Positions 19,434 through 28,355 of a stretch of DNA of 32,193 nt are shown here, one piece after another; position 1 is the stretch's first letter, and every line of letters starts with the position of its first letter. Origin of the DNA: Bacteroidota bacterium (lineage in GTDB: Bacteria > Bacteroidota > Ignavibacteria > Ignavibacteriales > Ignavibacteriaceae); NCBI GenBank assembly GCA_021777835.1, contig JAJYDC010000031.1, forward strand, positions 1 to 32,193, written 5' to 3'. The notes below the pieces were generated by a model. The model was not told the origin of the DNA and searched no databases. It saw only the letters and a list, made by a program, of their open reading frames with translations. The position numbers and the translations under genes are program-made.

Positions 19434-19460
19434 AAATCTTTTTCAAATAAGGAGTAAAAG

Positions 19461-19607
19461 ATGAAAAGAACATATCAGCCAAGTAATGAAAAAAGAAAAA
19501 ACAAACATGGCTTTAGAGAGAGAATGAAAACCAACAATGGTCGCAAAGTTTTGGCAAGACGTAGAGCAAAGGGAAGAAAGAAACTAACTGTTAGTGATGA
19601 GAAATAA
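19461..19607 (+). CDS. rpmH: 50S ribosomal protein L34
   Basis: A 48-residue, very basic protein beginning [20 protein letters not shown] and containing [21 protein letters not shown], the standard L34 sequence. L34 is one of the smallest large-subunit proteins and packs against 23S rRNA. AAGGAG (19449-19454) lies 6 bases before the ATG. It is the first gene of the rpmH-rnpA-yidD-yidC unit next to the origin, an order shared by most bacteria. It ends 5 bases before the rnpA start. Confidence 0.98.
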   Translation: MKRTYQPSNEKRKNKHGFRERMKTNNGRKVLARRRAKGRKKLTVSDEK

Positions 19608-19612
19608 GTCTT

Positions 19613-20011
19613 TTGAAACGCTTTGGTCTTTCTTCTAATGAAAGAATAAAGAGCAGAAAAGACTTTGAAAATATTTATTCTTTTGGAAAAACGTTGTTTT
19701 CTTTTGACAAGAAAATAAGGTTAATTTATTTGGTTGAGAAATCTGACAATAGGGGTGGAGTTAAAATTGCCGCTGCAGTTAACAAAAAATTAGGTAATGC
19801 AGTATGGAGAAATCGAATAAAAAGAATACTAAAAAGTTGTTTTAGGTTAAATAAAAACGAAATAACAGAACATTGCATAAATAACAATATATTGCTTAGG
19901 GTGGTTTTTTCGCCATATCATTTAAATGCGAAAAAAAATAAAAAAATCGATCAAAAGGAAATACTGCCGGGCCTGTTAGATGTTTTGAAAAAATTAAAAA
20001 GCGCTTTATAA
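19613..20011 (+). CDS. rnpA: ribonuclease P protein component
   Basis: 132 residues with the RNR signature of the RNase P protein, [20 protein letters not shown] (61-80), which contacts the P RNA, and an N-terminal [20 protein letters not shown] that fits the tRNA-leader binding region. It assists the RNA subunit in cutting tRNA 5' leaders. The start is TTG at 19613, only 5 bases after rpmH; no ATG lies in a better position, and non-ATG starts are common for rnpA. Its stop overlaps the yidD ATG by one base (TAATG), so the two should be coupled. Confidence 0.95.
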   Translation: MKRFGLSSNERIKSRKDFENIYSFGKTLFSFDKKIRLIYLVEKSDNRGGVKIAAAVNKKLGNAVWRNRIKRILKSCFRLNKNEITEHCINNNILLRVVFSPYHLNAKKNKKIDQKEILPGLLDVLKKLKSAL

Positions 20012-20220
20012 TGAGAAAAATATTTGTCTTTCTCATAAGAATTTATCAAAGAATAATTTCTCCGCTTTTTCCACCTTCTTGCAGATTTTATCCTTCATGT
20101 TCGGAATATGCAGTCCAGGCATTAACCAAATATGGTGTGTTTAAGGGCGGTGCAAAAGCAGTATGGCGAATTTTAAGGTGTAATCCTTTTAACAAAGGGG
20201 GCTATGATCCCCTGGAATAA
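20011..20220 (+). CDS. yidD: membrane protein insertion efficiency factor YidD
   Basis: A 69-residue protein with the complete YidD core: an amphipathic start followed by [30 protein letters not shown], and [20 protein letters not shown] with DPLE at the end. The three conserved Cys (Cys24, Cys30, Cys57) are present. YidD sits at the inner membrane face and aids YidC-dependent insertion. It overlaps the rnpA stop by one base and ends 13 bases before the yidC ATG chosen here. Confidence 0.96.
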   Translation: MRKIFVFLIRIYQRIISPLFPPSCRFYPSCSEYAVQALTKYGVFKGGAKAVWRILRCNPFNKGGYDPLE

Positions 20221-20233
20221 TGGAAGTAATTTA

Positions 20234-22117
20234 ATGGATAGAAAATCAACGTTAGCTTTTGTACTTATTGGATTAATTTTTGTTATCTGGCTTTATTTTA
20301 ACTCCCCACAGCAAATTGAAAAAACACATCCCAAGCAAGATACAACAATGGTTGCTAAAGATTCTATACGAAACAGCAGCGCCGTCCAAAAAAGATTATC
20401 TTCGGTTAACACTGAAATAAGGGATAGCTCAACGTCTATACAAACGGACAGTATTAGTTTTGGGAAATATTTTCACGAAAAGAAACAACCCGAAAAAATC
20501 ATCACAATAGAAAACAATCTTGTAAAAATTGAAATCTCAAATAAAGGCGGGGATATCAAAAGATATTTTCTAAAGAAATTTAAGAATTGGTTTTCTGTTG
20601 ATGTTCCAGATACCAATTTTTACACCTCTCATGTTCAACTTGTTAATTATACCATCGGTGGTGGTGGACCTGATTTAGCTTTTGTTTCCAGCGATGGCAA
20701 GGCGATAAACACATCAAAATTATATTTCGTTCCAAGCTTGGGAAATAGTTATTATAAAATTTCAAAAAACGATTCCCTTACAATTTCCTTTACCTATTCA
20801 GTCAACCAAAATAGCTATATAAAAAAGAACTACATTTTTTATGGCGATCAATACAACATGAAGACCAGTGTTGAATTGGTGAATATGAATAATCTTATTA
20901 GTAACAACGATTATGATTTGGTTTGGCGCGATGGACTTCACTTTACTGAAGAAAATTCTGTTGATGAGGCGCTGTATTCTAATGCAAGTGCATATTATGG
21001 TGGAGAAAATGTTGTCGTGGACGCATCTAAATTCAACGAAAAGGTCCAGAAGGAATTTAACGGCAGGGTTGATTGGATTGCTGTTAGAAACAAGTATTTT
21101 GTAGCTATCCTCGCTCCGCATAGTTCATCCGATGTTGATGGTGCTTTTATAGATGGATATAAAACGCCTTTTGCAGATGGAGGTGAACGGGCTTTTTATA
21201 CGGCTAGGCTAATCATTCCGTTTAACAATACTAATTACGAAAAGAAATCATTTGATCTGTATATGGGGCCGGCGGATTATGATATTTTGAAACACTACAA
21301 TCATAACTTAGATGCCGTTGTAGATTTTGGGAGTTTTTTGGGAATTAAATTTATTATTCGACCGATTGCCGAATACGTTTTGTTGCCGCTATTCGATTTC
21401 CTCCATGGGTTTATTCCAAATTACGGAATTGTGATTATTATTTTTTCATTAATCATCAAGATGATTTTATACCTGCCTTCAAAATCCAGTCTTCAATCAA
21501 TGAAAAAAATGCAGATGCTTCAGCCCATGATTGCAGAGCTTAAAACAAAATATAAAGATGATCCCACTAAGTTGAATAAGGAGACAATGAAACTATATTC
21601 AACCTATGGTATAAATCCTGCTGGCGGATGCTTGCCCCTTATTCTCCAAATGCCTATCTTTATTGCCTTGTGGGGTTTATTCAAAGTAGCTATAGGATTA
21701 CGTCAGCAACCGTTTGTCTTTTGGATTAAAGATCTTTCAAGGCCAGATATAATTTTATCACTTCCATTCAAGATTCCAATTTTTGGAATCGATCAAATAA
21801 GTGGACTAGCTCTTTTAATGGGTCTTGCTACTTTTATTCAGCAAAAAATGACCGTTAAGGATCCAGCCCAGCAAGCTTTGGTTTATATTATGCCTATTAT
21901 GCTAACCCTAATGTTCATGAGTTTTCCTTCCGGCTTAAATCTTTATTATTTCATGTTCAATGTTTTTTCTATTGGCCAGCAATATTATATTAATCATAAA
22001 CACGATGGAATGGTTCTACAACCAGTAAAAAATCCCAGCAGCAAAAAAGGATTTATGACTAGGATGATGGAAGCCGCCGAACAAAATGCAAAGACTCAGC
22101 AAAAAAAGCGCCGTTAA
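20234..22117 (+). CDS. yidC: membrane protein insertase YidC
   Basis: A 627-residue Gram-negative type YidC. An N-terminal membrane segment (MDRKSTLAFVLIGLIFVIWL, 1-20) is followed by a large periplasmic beta domain (about 80-360). The conserved Oxa1/YidC core follows: YGIVIIIFSLIIKMILYLP, the cytoplasmic KKMQMLQPMIAELKTKYKDD hairpin, CLPLILQMPIFIALW, and two more membrane helices. The C-terminal tail is basic. It inserts and folds inner-membrane proteins alone or with SecYEG. The frame opens upstream at 20204, but the ATG at 20234 has GGAAG before it and gives the normal MDRKS start. It closes the rpmH operon. Confidence 0.97.
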   Translation: MDRKSTLAFVLIGLIFVIWLYFNSPQQIEKTHPKQDTTMVAKDSIRNSSAVQKRLSSVNTEIRDSSTSIQTDSISFGKYFHEKKQPEKIITIENNLVKIEISNKGGDIKRYFLKKFKNWFSVDVPDTNFYTSHVQLVNYTIGGGGPDLAFVSSDGKAINTSKLYFVPSLGNSYYKISKNDSLTISFTYSVNQNSYIKKNYIFYGDQYNMKTSVELVNMNNLISNNDYDLVWRDGLHFTEENSVDEALYSNASAYYGGENVVVDASKFNEKVQKEFNGRVDWIAVRNKYFVAILAPHSSSDVDGAFIDGYKTPFADGGERAFYTARLIIPFNNTNYEKKSFDLYMGPADYDILKHYNHNLDAVVDFGSFLGIKFIIRPIAEYVLLPLFDFLHGFIPNYGIVIIIFSLIIKMILYLPSKSSLQSMKKMQMLQPMIAELKTKYKDDPTKLNKETMKLYSTYGINPAGGCLPLILQMPIFIALWGLFKVAIGLRQQPFVFWIKDLSRPDIILSLPFKIPIFGIDQISGLALLMGLATFIQQKMTVKDPAQQALVYIMPIMLTLMFMSFPSGLNLYYFMFNVFSIGQQYYINHKHDGMVLQPVKNPSSKKGFMTRMMEAAEQNAKTQQKKRR

Positions 22118-22131
22118 TATTTAGATATATC

Positions 22132-22166
22132 GCCTGTGAAAAGTCTATTTTTCACAGGCTTGTCTT
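22132..22166 (+). terminator. Rho-independent terminator of the yidC operon
   Basis: GCCTGTGAAAA (22132-22142) pairs perfectly with TTTTCACAGGC (22149-22159), 11 bp with a 6-base loop, and is followed by TTGTCTT. It begins 14 bases after the yidC stop. The next gene starts only 13 bases beyond the stem. Confidence 0.88.
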
Positions 22167-22172
22167 AACCAG

Positions 22173-24881
22173 ATGATAAACTTCAAAAAAATAATAATTG
22201 TATTATTCCCTTTATTAATTTCTACGTCTCTTGCGCAGGTAACCCATACAATTTCAGTTGAGTATAAAATTAAGAAGCTTCCGTTTGGACTTACAGAAAG
22301 GATTCCCAAACCGATGCCCGTAGTGGCTTTGGCTTTAAGCGGTGGAGGCGCTAGGGGATTAGCGCAAATTGGTGTTCTTAAAGCAATTCAAGAAGCAAGA
22401 ATTCCTGTTAGTTTAATAGTTGGGACAAGTATGGGAAGCATTGTTGGTGGATTATACTCTGCGGGTTATAGTATAAATCAACTTGATTCTATTGCAGTAA
22501 ATACAAATTGGGATAACCTTCTCGCTTCCGACAGAGAAACAAATAGACGTGAGCTATTTGTAGATCAGAAAATTACAGAAGACAAAGCGATATTTTCTTT
22601 AAGACTTAAGGGGCTGAATCTTGTTCTACCAACCTCTCTAAACAATGGTGAGAAGCTATCTAATTATTTAAATATTTTAACATTTCAAGCACCAATTCAT
22701 GCTGATTCTAGTTTTGATGAATTAAGAAATAAATTTAGAGCTGTGTGCACAAACCTAGTAAATGGTCACCCTGTTGTAATTGGGGATGGTTCGTTAAGTC
22801 AGGCCCTGCGGGCAAGTTCAAGCGTTTCATTTTTCGTTTCACCAGTCAGAGTAGACTCTCTTACGCTTGTAGATGGCGGACTTGTTGCAAATATTCCAGT
22901 AAAAATTGCAAAAAGTCTAGGCGGTCAATATGTGATTGCAGTTAACACAACAAGCGCGCTTCACACTCAAAAAGAGCTTTCGCTTCCATGGGAAATAGCA
23001 GATCAGGTAGTAAGTATTCCCATGAAGAAATTAAACGATTCCGAATTAAGCTTGGCAAATTCAGTTATTTCCCCAAAAATAGTTGGTAATAAAATTAATG
23101 ATTTTACACACATTAAGTCACTTATTTTAAGTGGTTATAAGGCAGCTCTTCCAGAAATGAATATAATAAAAAGTCAAATTGATTCATTATTTAGAAAAAA
23201 TTTCACTATAAAAAAATATTATTTAAAAAATATAATGCTAACTGGTAACGAATCAGAACTAGATAAGCCATTTATTGAGAAATATTCAATGAAGGATTCG
23301 GTATCAAGCTACGATATTTTAGATGATCTTTATTCTATTTATTCTACTGGATATTACAAGAAACTGAGCGCCGAGGTTACGAAATATCGAAACTATACTA
23401 CAATAAAATTTATCGATGAAAAAAATCCAATAATTAAGAGAATAAAGTTATTAGGTGTAAGTCTTATTAGCGATTCAATTGCCCAAAATTCATTAAATGG
23501 ACTTGTGGGGTTCCCTTATTCAGCAAAGAAGGTAGTTGCAAAATCCATTTCACTAATTAATTTGTATCGTAAGCAAGGCTATTCTCTTGCGGAAATAAAA
23601 AAAATTAGTTTTGATAAAAAAAATGGAATACTCAGTGTTACTGTAAACGAAGGAAAAATTTCATCAATTGAAATTTTGGGAAATAAATTTACTAACCGCA
23701 CAATAATTACTCGTGAAATTCCAATTAAAATTGGGGACTATTTAAATTCTAATAATATAAAACAGGGATTAACCAACCTTCGTAGCACAAATATTTTTGA
23801 TGATATTTATTTCGCAATAAAAAATATAGATGGGAGAGATGCTCTTATCGTAAACGTTCACGAAAAGGATTCCAGCCTTCTCAGGGTTGGGTTTCGTGTT
23901 GATAATGAGGATAAAGCACAACTTAGTCTTAACCTGGTTGACGAAAATTTATTTGGAACCGGAACAGAACTTGGATTACTTCTTTTGGGTAGTTCAAGAA
24001 ATAGATCATTTGTAATTGAGCACAAATCAAACAGAATTTTTGATACTTACCTTACTTATAAACTTAATGCATATTATAAATTTGAAGATATTTACAACTA
24101 CGTTAATGACCCATCTTCTTCAACGTCAAGATTTTATATGTCTTCAAATGGAGAATACAGGCAAATATATTATGGTGGTTCTGTATCTGTAGGGACCCAG
24201 GTTGAAAGATTTGGAAATTTAATATTTGAGGGTAAATATCAAGTTGATCAAGTAAAAAACATTAACAACTCCCCCGTTAACCCTCTAAGAGCCACCATTG
24301 TCAGTTTTAAAGCTAGCTCAACGGTAGATACTCAAAACAAATATCCATATCCAACAAAGGGGATTTATTTTAACGGCAATTATGAAACAGCACAAAATGT
24401 ATTAGGCGGTCAAGTCGGTTATACAAATATTAATTTTAGCTATAAAAACTATTTTACTGTTGGAAGTGTTAGTACATTTTCGCCAAGGTTGACGATGGGA
24501 TTTGCAGATAAAACATTACCGTTAAGTGAAGAATATTCACTTGGTGGTCAAAGTTCATTCTTTGGTATGAATGATAACCAATTTAGAGGACGTCAAATAT
24601 TTTTAGCTTCTTTAGAGTATCGTTACAAACTTCCTTTTCAAATATTTTTTGATACTTATTTTAAATTTCGATACGATTTAGGATCGACATGGGACGAACA
24701 AGAAGAAATTAGGTTTAAGGATTTAAGGCATGGAATTGGCGCAACTCTTTCTTTTGATACGCCAATTGGTCCTGCAGACTTTTCAGTTGGCAGAAGTTTT
24801 CTTTTTGTAAAGAATCTTCCGGGTAATCCTCTTAGCTGGGGTAATTATTTTTTCTATTTTTCAATTGGATATTATTACTAA
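22173..24881 (+). CDS. patatin-like phospholipase with POTRA and outer-membrane barrel (type Vd/PlpD-like)
   Basis: 902 residues. The signal peptide (1-21) ends STSLAQ. The patatin domain (about 50-335) has the oxyanion loop SGGGARG (56-62), the nucleophile elbow GTSMG (Ser86) and the DGG motif with catalytic Asp234, so the Ser-Asp dyad is intact. Residues about 340-570 contain POTRA-like segments, and 575-902 form a BamA/Omp85-type barrel ending FFYFSIGYYY, with aromatic final residues as expected for BAM-dependent assembly. Such proteins export or anchor a lipase at the outer membrane. Bacteroidota-group members often have this long form. The ATG has no Shine-Dalgarno and follows a terminator directly, so its expression is puzzling. 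No other function fits as well. Confidence 0.92.
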   Translation: MINFKKIIIVLFPLLISTSLAQVTHTISVEYKIKKLPFGLTERIPKPMPVVALALSGGGARGLAQIGVLKAIQEARIPVSLIVGTSMGSIVGGLYSAGYSINQLDSIAVNTNWDNLLASDRETNRRELFVDQKITEDKAIFSLRLKGLNLVLPTSLNNGEKLSNYLNILTFQAPIHADSSFDELRNKFRAVCTNLVNGHPVVIGDGSLSQALRASSSVSFFVSPVRVDSLTLVDGGLVANIPVKIAKSLGGQYVIAVNTTSALHTQKELSLPWEIADQVVSIPMKKLNDSELSLANSVISPKIVGNKINDFTHIKSLILSGYKAALPEMNIIKSQIDSLFRKNFTIKKYYLKNIMLTGNESELDKPFIEKYSMKDSVSSYDILDDLYSIYSTGYYKKLSAEVTKYRNYTTIKFIDEKNPIIKRIKLLGVSLISDSIAQNSLNGLVGFPYSAKKVVAKSISLINLYRKQGYSLAEIKKISFDKKNGILSVTVNEGKISSIEILGNKFTNRTIITREIPIKIGDYLNSNNIKQGLTNLRSTNIFDDIYFAIKNIDGRDALIVNVHEKDSSLLRVGFRVDNEDKAQLSLNLVDENLFGTGTELGLLLLGSSRNRSFVIEHKSNRIFDTYLTYKLNAYYKFEDIYNYVNDPSSSTSRFYMSSNGEYRQIYYGGSVSVGTQVERFGNLIFEGKYQVDQVKNINNSPVNPLRATIVSFKASSTVDTQNKYPYPTKGIYFNGNYETAQNVLGGQVGYTNINFSYKNYFTVGSVSTFSPRLTMGFADKTLPLSEEYSLGGQSSFFGMNDNQFRGRQIFLASLEYRYKLPFQIFFDTYFKFRYDLGSTWDEQEEIRFKDLRHGIGATLSFDTPIGPADFSVGRSFLFVKNLPGNPLSWGNYFFYFSIGYYY

Positions 24882-24924
24882 AGAGCATCGTTCCGAATAT
24901 TGATCATATTATAATAAATATTTT

Positions 24925-26388
24925 TCATTTACCAATAACATATTTATATAATTTAATATATTCTTGTGCAGATGGTTCCCATGAAAAATTTTTATTCATT
25001 CCATTTGTTTGAATTCTCCTCCATGTTGTTTTGTCTCCAAAAGTTTTTATGGCACGCTTAACAGTATCTAATAGCGCATTTCCAGTAAAACTATCAAAAG
25101 AAAACCCAGTTCCCCTGTTATCATAGCTTAATTCACTATAATGCCAATCGCGCACTGTGTCAGCAAGTCCGCCCGTATTTCGCACAATTGGTACCGTGCC
25201 GTATTTAAGACTATATATTTGATTAAGCCCACATGGCTCGTAACGTGAGGGCATTAAAAACATATCGGAGCCAGCTTCAATTAGATGGGATAATATATCG
25301 CTGAACATAATGTGAGCTCCGACCTTTTCAGGATAATGGTTTACCAACCATCTAATAAGATCTTCAAATTTATCTTCACCGCTTCCAAGCACAATCCACT
25401 GTGCATTTAGATTTAGTAAACTATTTATCACTTCGGCAAAAATATCAAACCCTTTTTGCTCAACTATTCTTGAAACAATTCCAATTAGAGGAGTTTCTTT
25501 TTTGAAAGGCATTCCAAATTGTTTGAGAAGATACTCTTTGTTTTTGGCTTTTTCACTTAAGGAATTTAATGTGTAATTGAATGGAATTTGTTTATCAGTT
25601 TCAGGATTCCACATTGTATAATCTACACCATTGATAATTCCATAAAGATCCTCTTTCCTTTGAAGCAAAATATTTTCCATACCAGCACCGTAATCCGGCG
25701 TAAGTATTTCTCTAGCATATGTACGGCTTACAGTTGTAATAATATCTGCAAATGAAATTCCCGCTTTCATAAATGATACATCATTATAAAACTCCACAGG
25801 TCCCATTGGATAAAAATATCGTTCATTAATCTGAGCCTTTGTTAAAGTTTCTTTTGAGAATTTTCCCTGATATCCAATATTATGAATAGTAAAAATAGTT
25901 GAGGTGTTCTTAAATAAATTATCCCACGAATAATTATCTTTTAGCAAAAGAGGTATGAGACCTGTTTGCCAATCATTGCAATGGATGATATCCGGCCTCC
26001 AATTAAAATGCTGCAATGCCACAATTACAGCTTTGGAAAAAAGGATGAATCGTTCGTCTTCATCAATGTCATTTGTATAAAAATGTGCGCGATGAAAGTA
26101 ATGAGGGCAATCAATAAAGTTAACCTCAACATTAGAGCCGGGTAATTTGCTTTGTAAAACATGTACAGAGCGAATGTGTCCAGCTACCATTATTGGAATT
26201 TCTCCAATATTCCAATTGTATTTAAGGTTAAATTTTGATTCATCAATTGTAAAATATTTTGGGATAAATAATTTTACTTCGCAACCAAGTTTCTCCAGCA
26301 CCTTGGGTAAAGTTCCAGCAACATCTGCTAGTCCTCCCGTTTTTGCATAAGGGATAGCTTCAGATGCAACAAATGCGATTTTTATCAT
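24925..26388 (-). CDS. glgA: glycogen synthase (ADP-glucose type)
   Basis: 487 residues, the usual GT5 length. The N-terminal motif KTGGL (16-20) in SEAIPYAKTGGLADVAGTLP binds the sugar nucleotide, and HCNDWQTGLIPL follows in the first Rossmann domain. The C-terminal domain has SRYEPCGLNQIYSLKYGTVP and RNTGGLADTV, typical of bacterial GlgA. It adds glucose from ADP-glucose to the growing alpha-1,4-glucan. No other glycogen genes are near. It converges with the patatin gene (43-bp gap) and diverges from the hydrolase gene. Confidence 0.96.
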   Translation of the reverse strand: MIKIAFVASEAIPYAKTGGLADVAGTLPKVLEKLGCEVKLFIPKYFTIDESKFNLKYNWNIGEIPIMVAGHIRSVHVLQSKLPGSNVEVNFIDCPHYFHRAHFYTNDIDEDERFILFSKAVIVALQHFNWRPDIIHCNDWQTGLIPLLLKDNYSWDNLFKNTSTIFTIHNIGYQGKFSKETLTKAQINERYFYPMGPVEFYNDVSFMKAGISFADIITTVSRTYAREILTPDYGAGMENILLQRKEDLYGIINGVDYTMWNPETDKQIPFNYTLNSLSEKAKNKEYLLKQFGMPFKKETPLIGIVSRIVEQKGFDIFAEVINSLLNLNAQWIVLGSGEDKFEDLIRWLVNHYPEKVGAHIMFSDILSHLIEAGSDMFLMPSRYEPCGLNQIYSLKYGTVPIVRNTGGLADTVRDWHYSELSYDNRGTGFSFDSFTGNALLDTVKRAIKTFGDKTTWRRIQTNGMNKNFSWEPSAQEYIKLYKYVIGK

Positions 26389-26520
26389 GCTTTTTCTTTA
26401 TTCTAATAGTATTTTAGTACTGATGATTTTCAATTTAAAATTAGGAATAATTACAACAAAAATTTCCTGAAGTTGTTACATTCCTCTGCAAGGCAGAACA
26501 TGTTTTGAGAACTTAATTAT
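26389..26520. promoter_or_regulatory. divergent promoter interval between glgA and the hydrolase gene
   Basis: A 132-bp AT-rich spacer with two outward-facing genes, so it must hold both promoters. I could not find a match to TAnnTTTG or a clear sigma-70 pair on either strand. Confidence 0.35.
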
Positions 26521-27333
26521 ATGGAACACAAAATGTACATAAGAAAATGCGATCTATCAATATTTACTTCCGGCGATAGTAAAAACACTCCAATAATCTT
26601 CGTTCATGGTTTCCCATACGATCACAAAATGTGGGATATGCAGACAATATCATTGAGCAAAAAATATTATTGTGTTACTTATGATATTCGAGGTCTGGGT
26701 TCATCACCCGTTGGAGATGGACAATTTACGATGGAATCATTTGTAGATGATTTAGAAAATATTCTTTTGGAGCTTAATTTGAATATGCCAGTTTTGTGCG
26801 GGCTTTCGATGGGTGGATACATTTCGCTTCGAGCAGCTGAAAGAATGGAAGAAAAATTTAGCGCCCTAGTATTGTGTGATACGAAATCTGAAGCCGACAC
26901 AAATGAAGCTAAGTTAAAAAGATCTGAAGACCTAAAAAAAATTAATACACAAGGATTAGAATCATTTATAAATGGTAGTGTGCCAAACACTTTTACTTCT
27001 GATTCGATAAAAAGCTCCAGGATATATCAAGAAATTTTAAATAGGTCTTTACAATCAATACCACTTGGTGTAAAGGGATGCTTGCTTGCAATGGCCGGAA
27101 GAACTGATACGACGGCATATCTTTCTCAAATAAAAATCCCTACGCTTGTTGTTTGTGGTGAAGATGATAAATTATCGTCTCCCGCATTAATGAAAGAAAT
27201 GGCAAAAAAAATAAATGGATCAGAGTACGTCTTGGTCCCAAATGCCGCACACATGTCTCCGGTTGAAAATCCTAATTTTGTAAACAAGGTAATTATAGAT
27301 TTTATACAAAAGAATTTGAAGAGTAGGGTATGA
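26521..27333 (+). CDS. alpha/beta-fold hydrolase
   Basis: 270 residues with a full alpha/beta hydrolase core. The oxyanion HGFPYD segment (29-34) precedes the nucleophile elbow GLSMGG with Ser96. The acid is probably Asp216 in VVCGEDDKLS, and His244 in NAAHMSPVENP completes the triad. The helical cap (about 125-195) is of the small type seen in 3-oxoadipate enol-lactonase-like enzymes, but this fold covers esterases, lactonases and peroxidases, so the substrate is unknown. No signal peptide is visible. Its TGA overlaps the start of the next gene (ATGA at 27330-27333), so it is expressed with a quinone oxidoreductase. Confidence 0.9.
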   Translation: MEHKMYIRKCDLSIFTSGDSKNTPIIFVHGFPYDHKMWDMQTISLSKKYYCVTYDIRGLGSSPVGDGQFTMESFVDDLENILLELNLNMPVLCGLSMGGYISLRAAERMEEKFSALVLCDTKSEADTNEAKLKRSEDLKKINTQGLESFINGSVPNTFTSDSIKSSRIYQEILNRSLQSIPLGVKGCLLAMAGRTDTTAYLSQIKIPTLVVCGEDDKLSSPALMKEMAKKINGSEYVLVPNAAHMSPVENPNFVNKVIIDFIQKNLKSRV

Positions 27334-28313
27334 TTAATCATATGAAAGCGATACTTGTAAATTCTGATAAGTCACTTAGACTTGGCGAATTTGAAAAACC
27401 AGTTCCAACATCAAAGCAACTATTAGTAAGAGTTAAAGCTGCAGCGATCAACCGCGCTGACTTGATGCAGCGTGATGGAAAATATCCTCCTCCACCAGGT
27501 GCAAGCCCGATTCTTGGTTTGGAAATTGCGGGAGTTATAGAGGAGATTGGAAACGAAGTAACAAAATGGCAACGTGGGAGTAGAATTTTTGGATTAGTAC
27601 CCGGTGGTGGCTATGCTGAGTATGCTGTTATCAACGAAGCAATGGCGTTACCCATTCCTCAGAATTTAAATTTTATCGAAGCATCAGCAATACCGGAAGT
27701 CTTTTTGACTGCGTATCAAGCGATTGTTTATTACGGAGCAATAAGGACTGGCGAAACACTTCTAATACATGCAGGCGGAAGCGGCGTTGGAACTGCGGCA
27801 ATTCAGTTGGCGCGAGAGATTGGAGCTCGTATAATGGTTACTGCTTCGCTTGAGAAGCATAAAGCATGCTTGTTGCTAGGTGCCGGAAACGCAATTGATT
27901 ATAGGACGAAGGATTTTCAAGATGAAGTAATGGCAATTACAAATAATCAGGGCGTTGATGTTATAATGGATTTCATCGGTGCACCTTACTTGCAAAAGAA
28001 TATAGACTGTTTAAAGGTAGATGGAAAACTAATAATGCTTTCTTCGCTCGGAGGGAGCCTGGTTGAAAATTTTGACATGAGAAAAATTGTCGGGAAACGA
28101 CTTTCGATTATAGGTTCAGCCTTAAGATCAAGGAGCCTGGATTACCAAATAAAGCTTGTAAAAGAATTTTCCGGATTTGCGCTTGATAAATTTAGCTCTG
28201 GGAAACTAAAACCTGTGGTTGATAAAGTATTCGGTTGGAAAGTGGCTGCCGCGGCACATCAATATATGGCAGAAAATAAAAACACAGGTAAAATTGTTTT
28301 GAAGATAGAATAA
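27330..28313 (+). CDS. NAD(P)H:quinone oxidoreductase of the zinc-free MDR family (PIG3-like)
   Basis: 327 residues of the medium-chain dehydrogenase/reductase fold. The PIG3-type signature INRADLMQRDGKYPPPPGAS (40-59) precedes LGLEIAGVIEEIG. The cofactor domain has the Rossmann turn HAGGSGVGTAAIQLA (147-161). No zinc-ligand cysteines are present, as expected for quinone reductases. It probably reduces quinones with NADPH in the cytoplasm. The start at 27330 overlaps the hydrolase stop as ATGA; the alternative ATG at 27342 gives MKAILV, the more usual family start. It converges with mfd, 42 bp away. Confidence 0.92.
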   Translation: MINHMKAILVNSDKSLRLGEFEKPVPTSKQLLVRVKAAAINRADLMQRDGKYPPPPGASPILGLEIAGVIEEIGNEVTKWQRGSRIFGLVPGGGYAEYAVINEAMALPIPQNLNFIEASAIPEVFLTAYQAIVYYGAIRTGETLLIHAGGSGVGTAAIQLAREIGARIMVTASLEKHKACLLLGAGNAIDYRTKDFQDEVMAITNNQGVDVIMDFIGAPYLQKNIDCLKVDGKLIMLSSLGGSLVENFDMRKIVGKRLSIIGSALRSRSLDYQIKLVKEFSGFALDKFSSGKLKPVVDKVFGWKVAAAAHQYMAENKNTGKIVLKIE

Positions 28314-28355
28314 ATGAAGATTGGCATAGAACATTTAGCTAAAGTTAGGGAAATA

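Larger units (their letters stand above)
18879..19460. other. oriC: probable oriC and divergent promoter region between dnaA and rpmH
   Basis: A 582-bp gene-free interval from which transcription diverges, dnaA to the left and rpmH to the right. It contains a perfect DnaA box TTATCCACA (19111-19119), a one-mismatch box TTATCAACA (18886-18894), GTTTCCACA (19094-19102, two mismatches) and ATATCAACA (18970-18978, two mismatches), plus two full copies and one partial copy of CAACATATnAACA. About 19160-19250 is almost pure A/T and would suit the unwinding element. A minus-strand TATATTTG (18939-18932) could be the dnaA -7 element, but I found no partner at the right distance. No GC-skew was computed. 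Confidence 0.7.

Noticed and set aside
20204-20233. ten-residue upstream extension of yidC
   Set aside because: It overlaps the end of yidD; the ATG at 20234 has a ribosome site and gives the normal YidC start.
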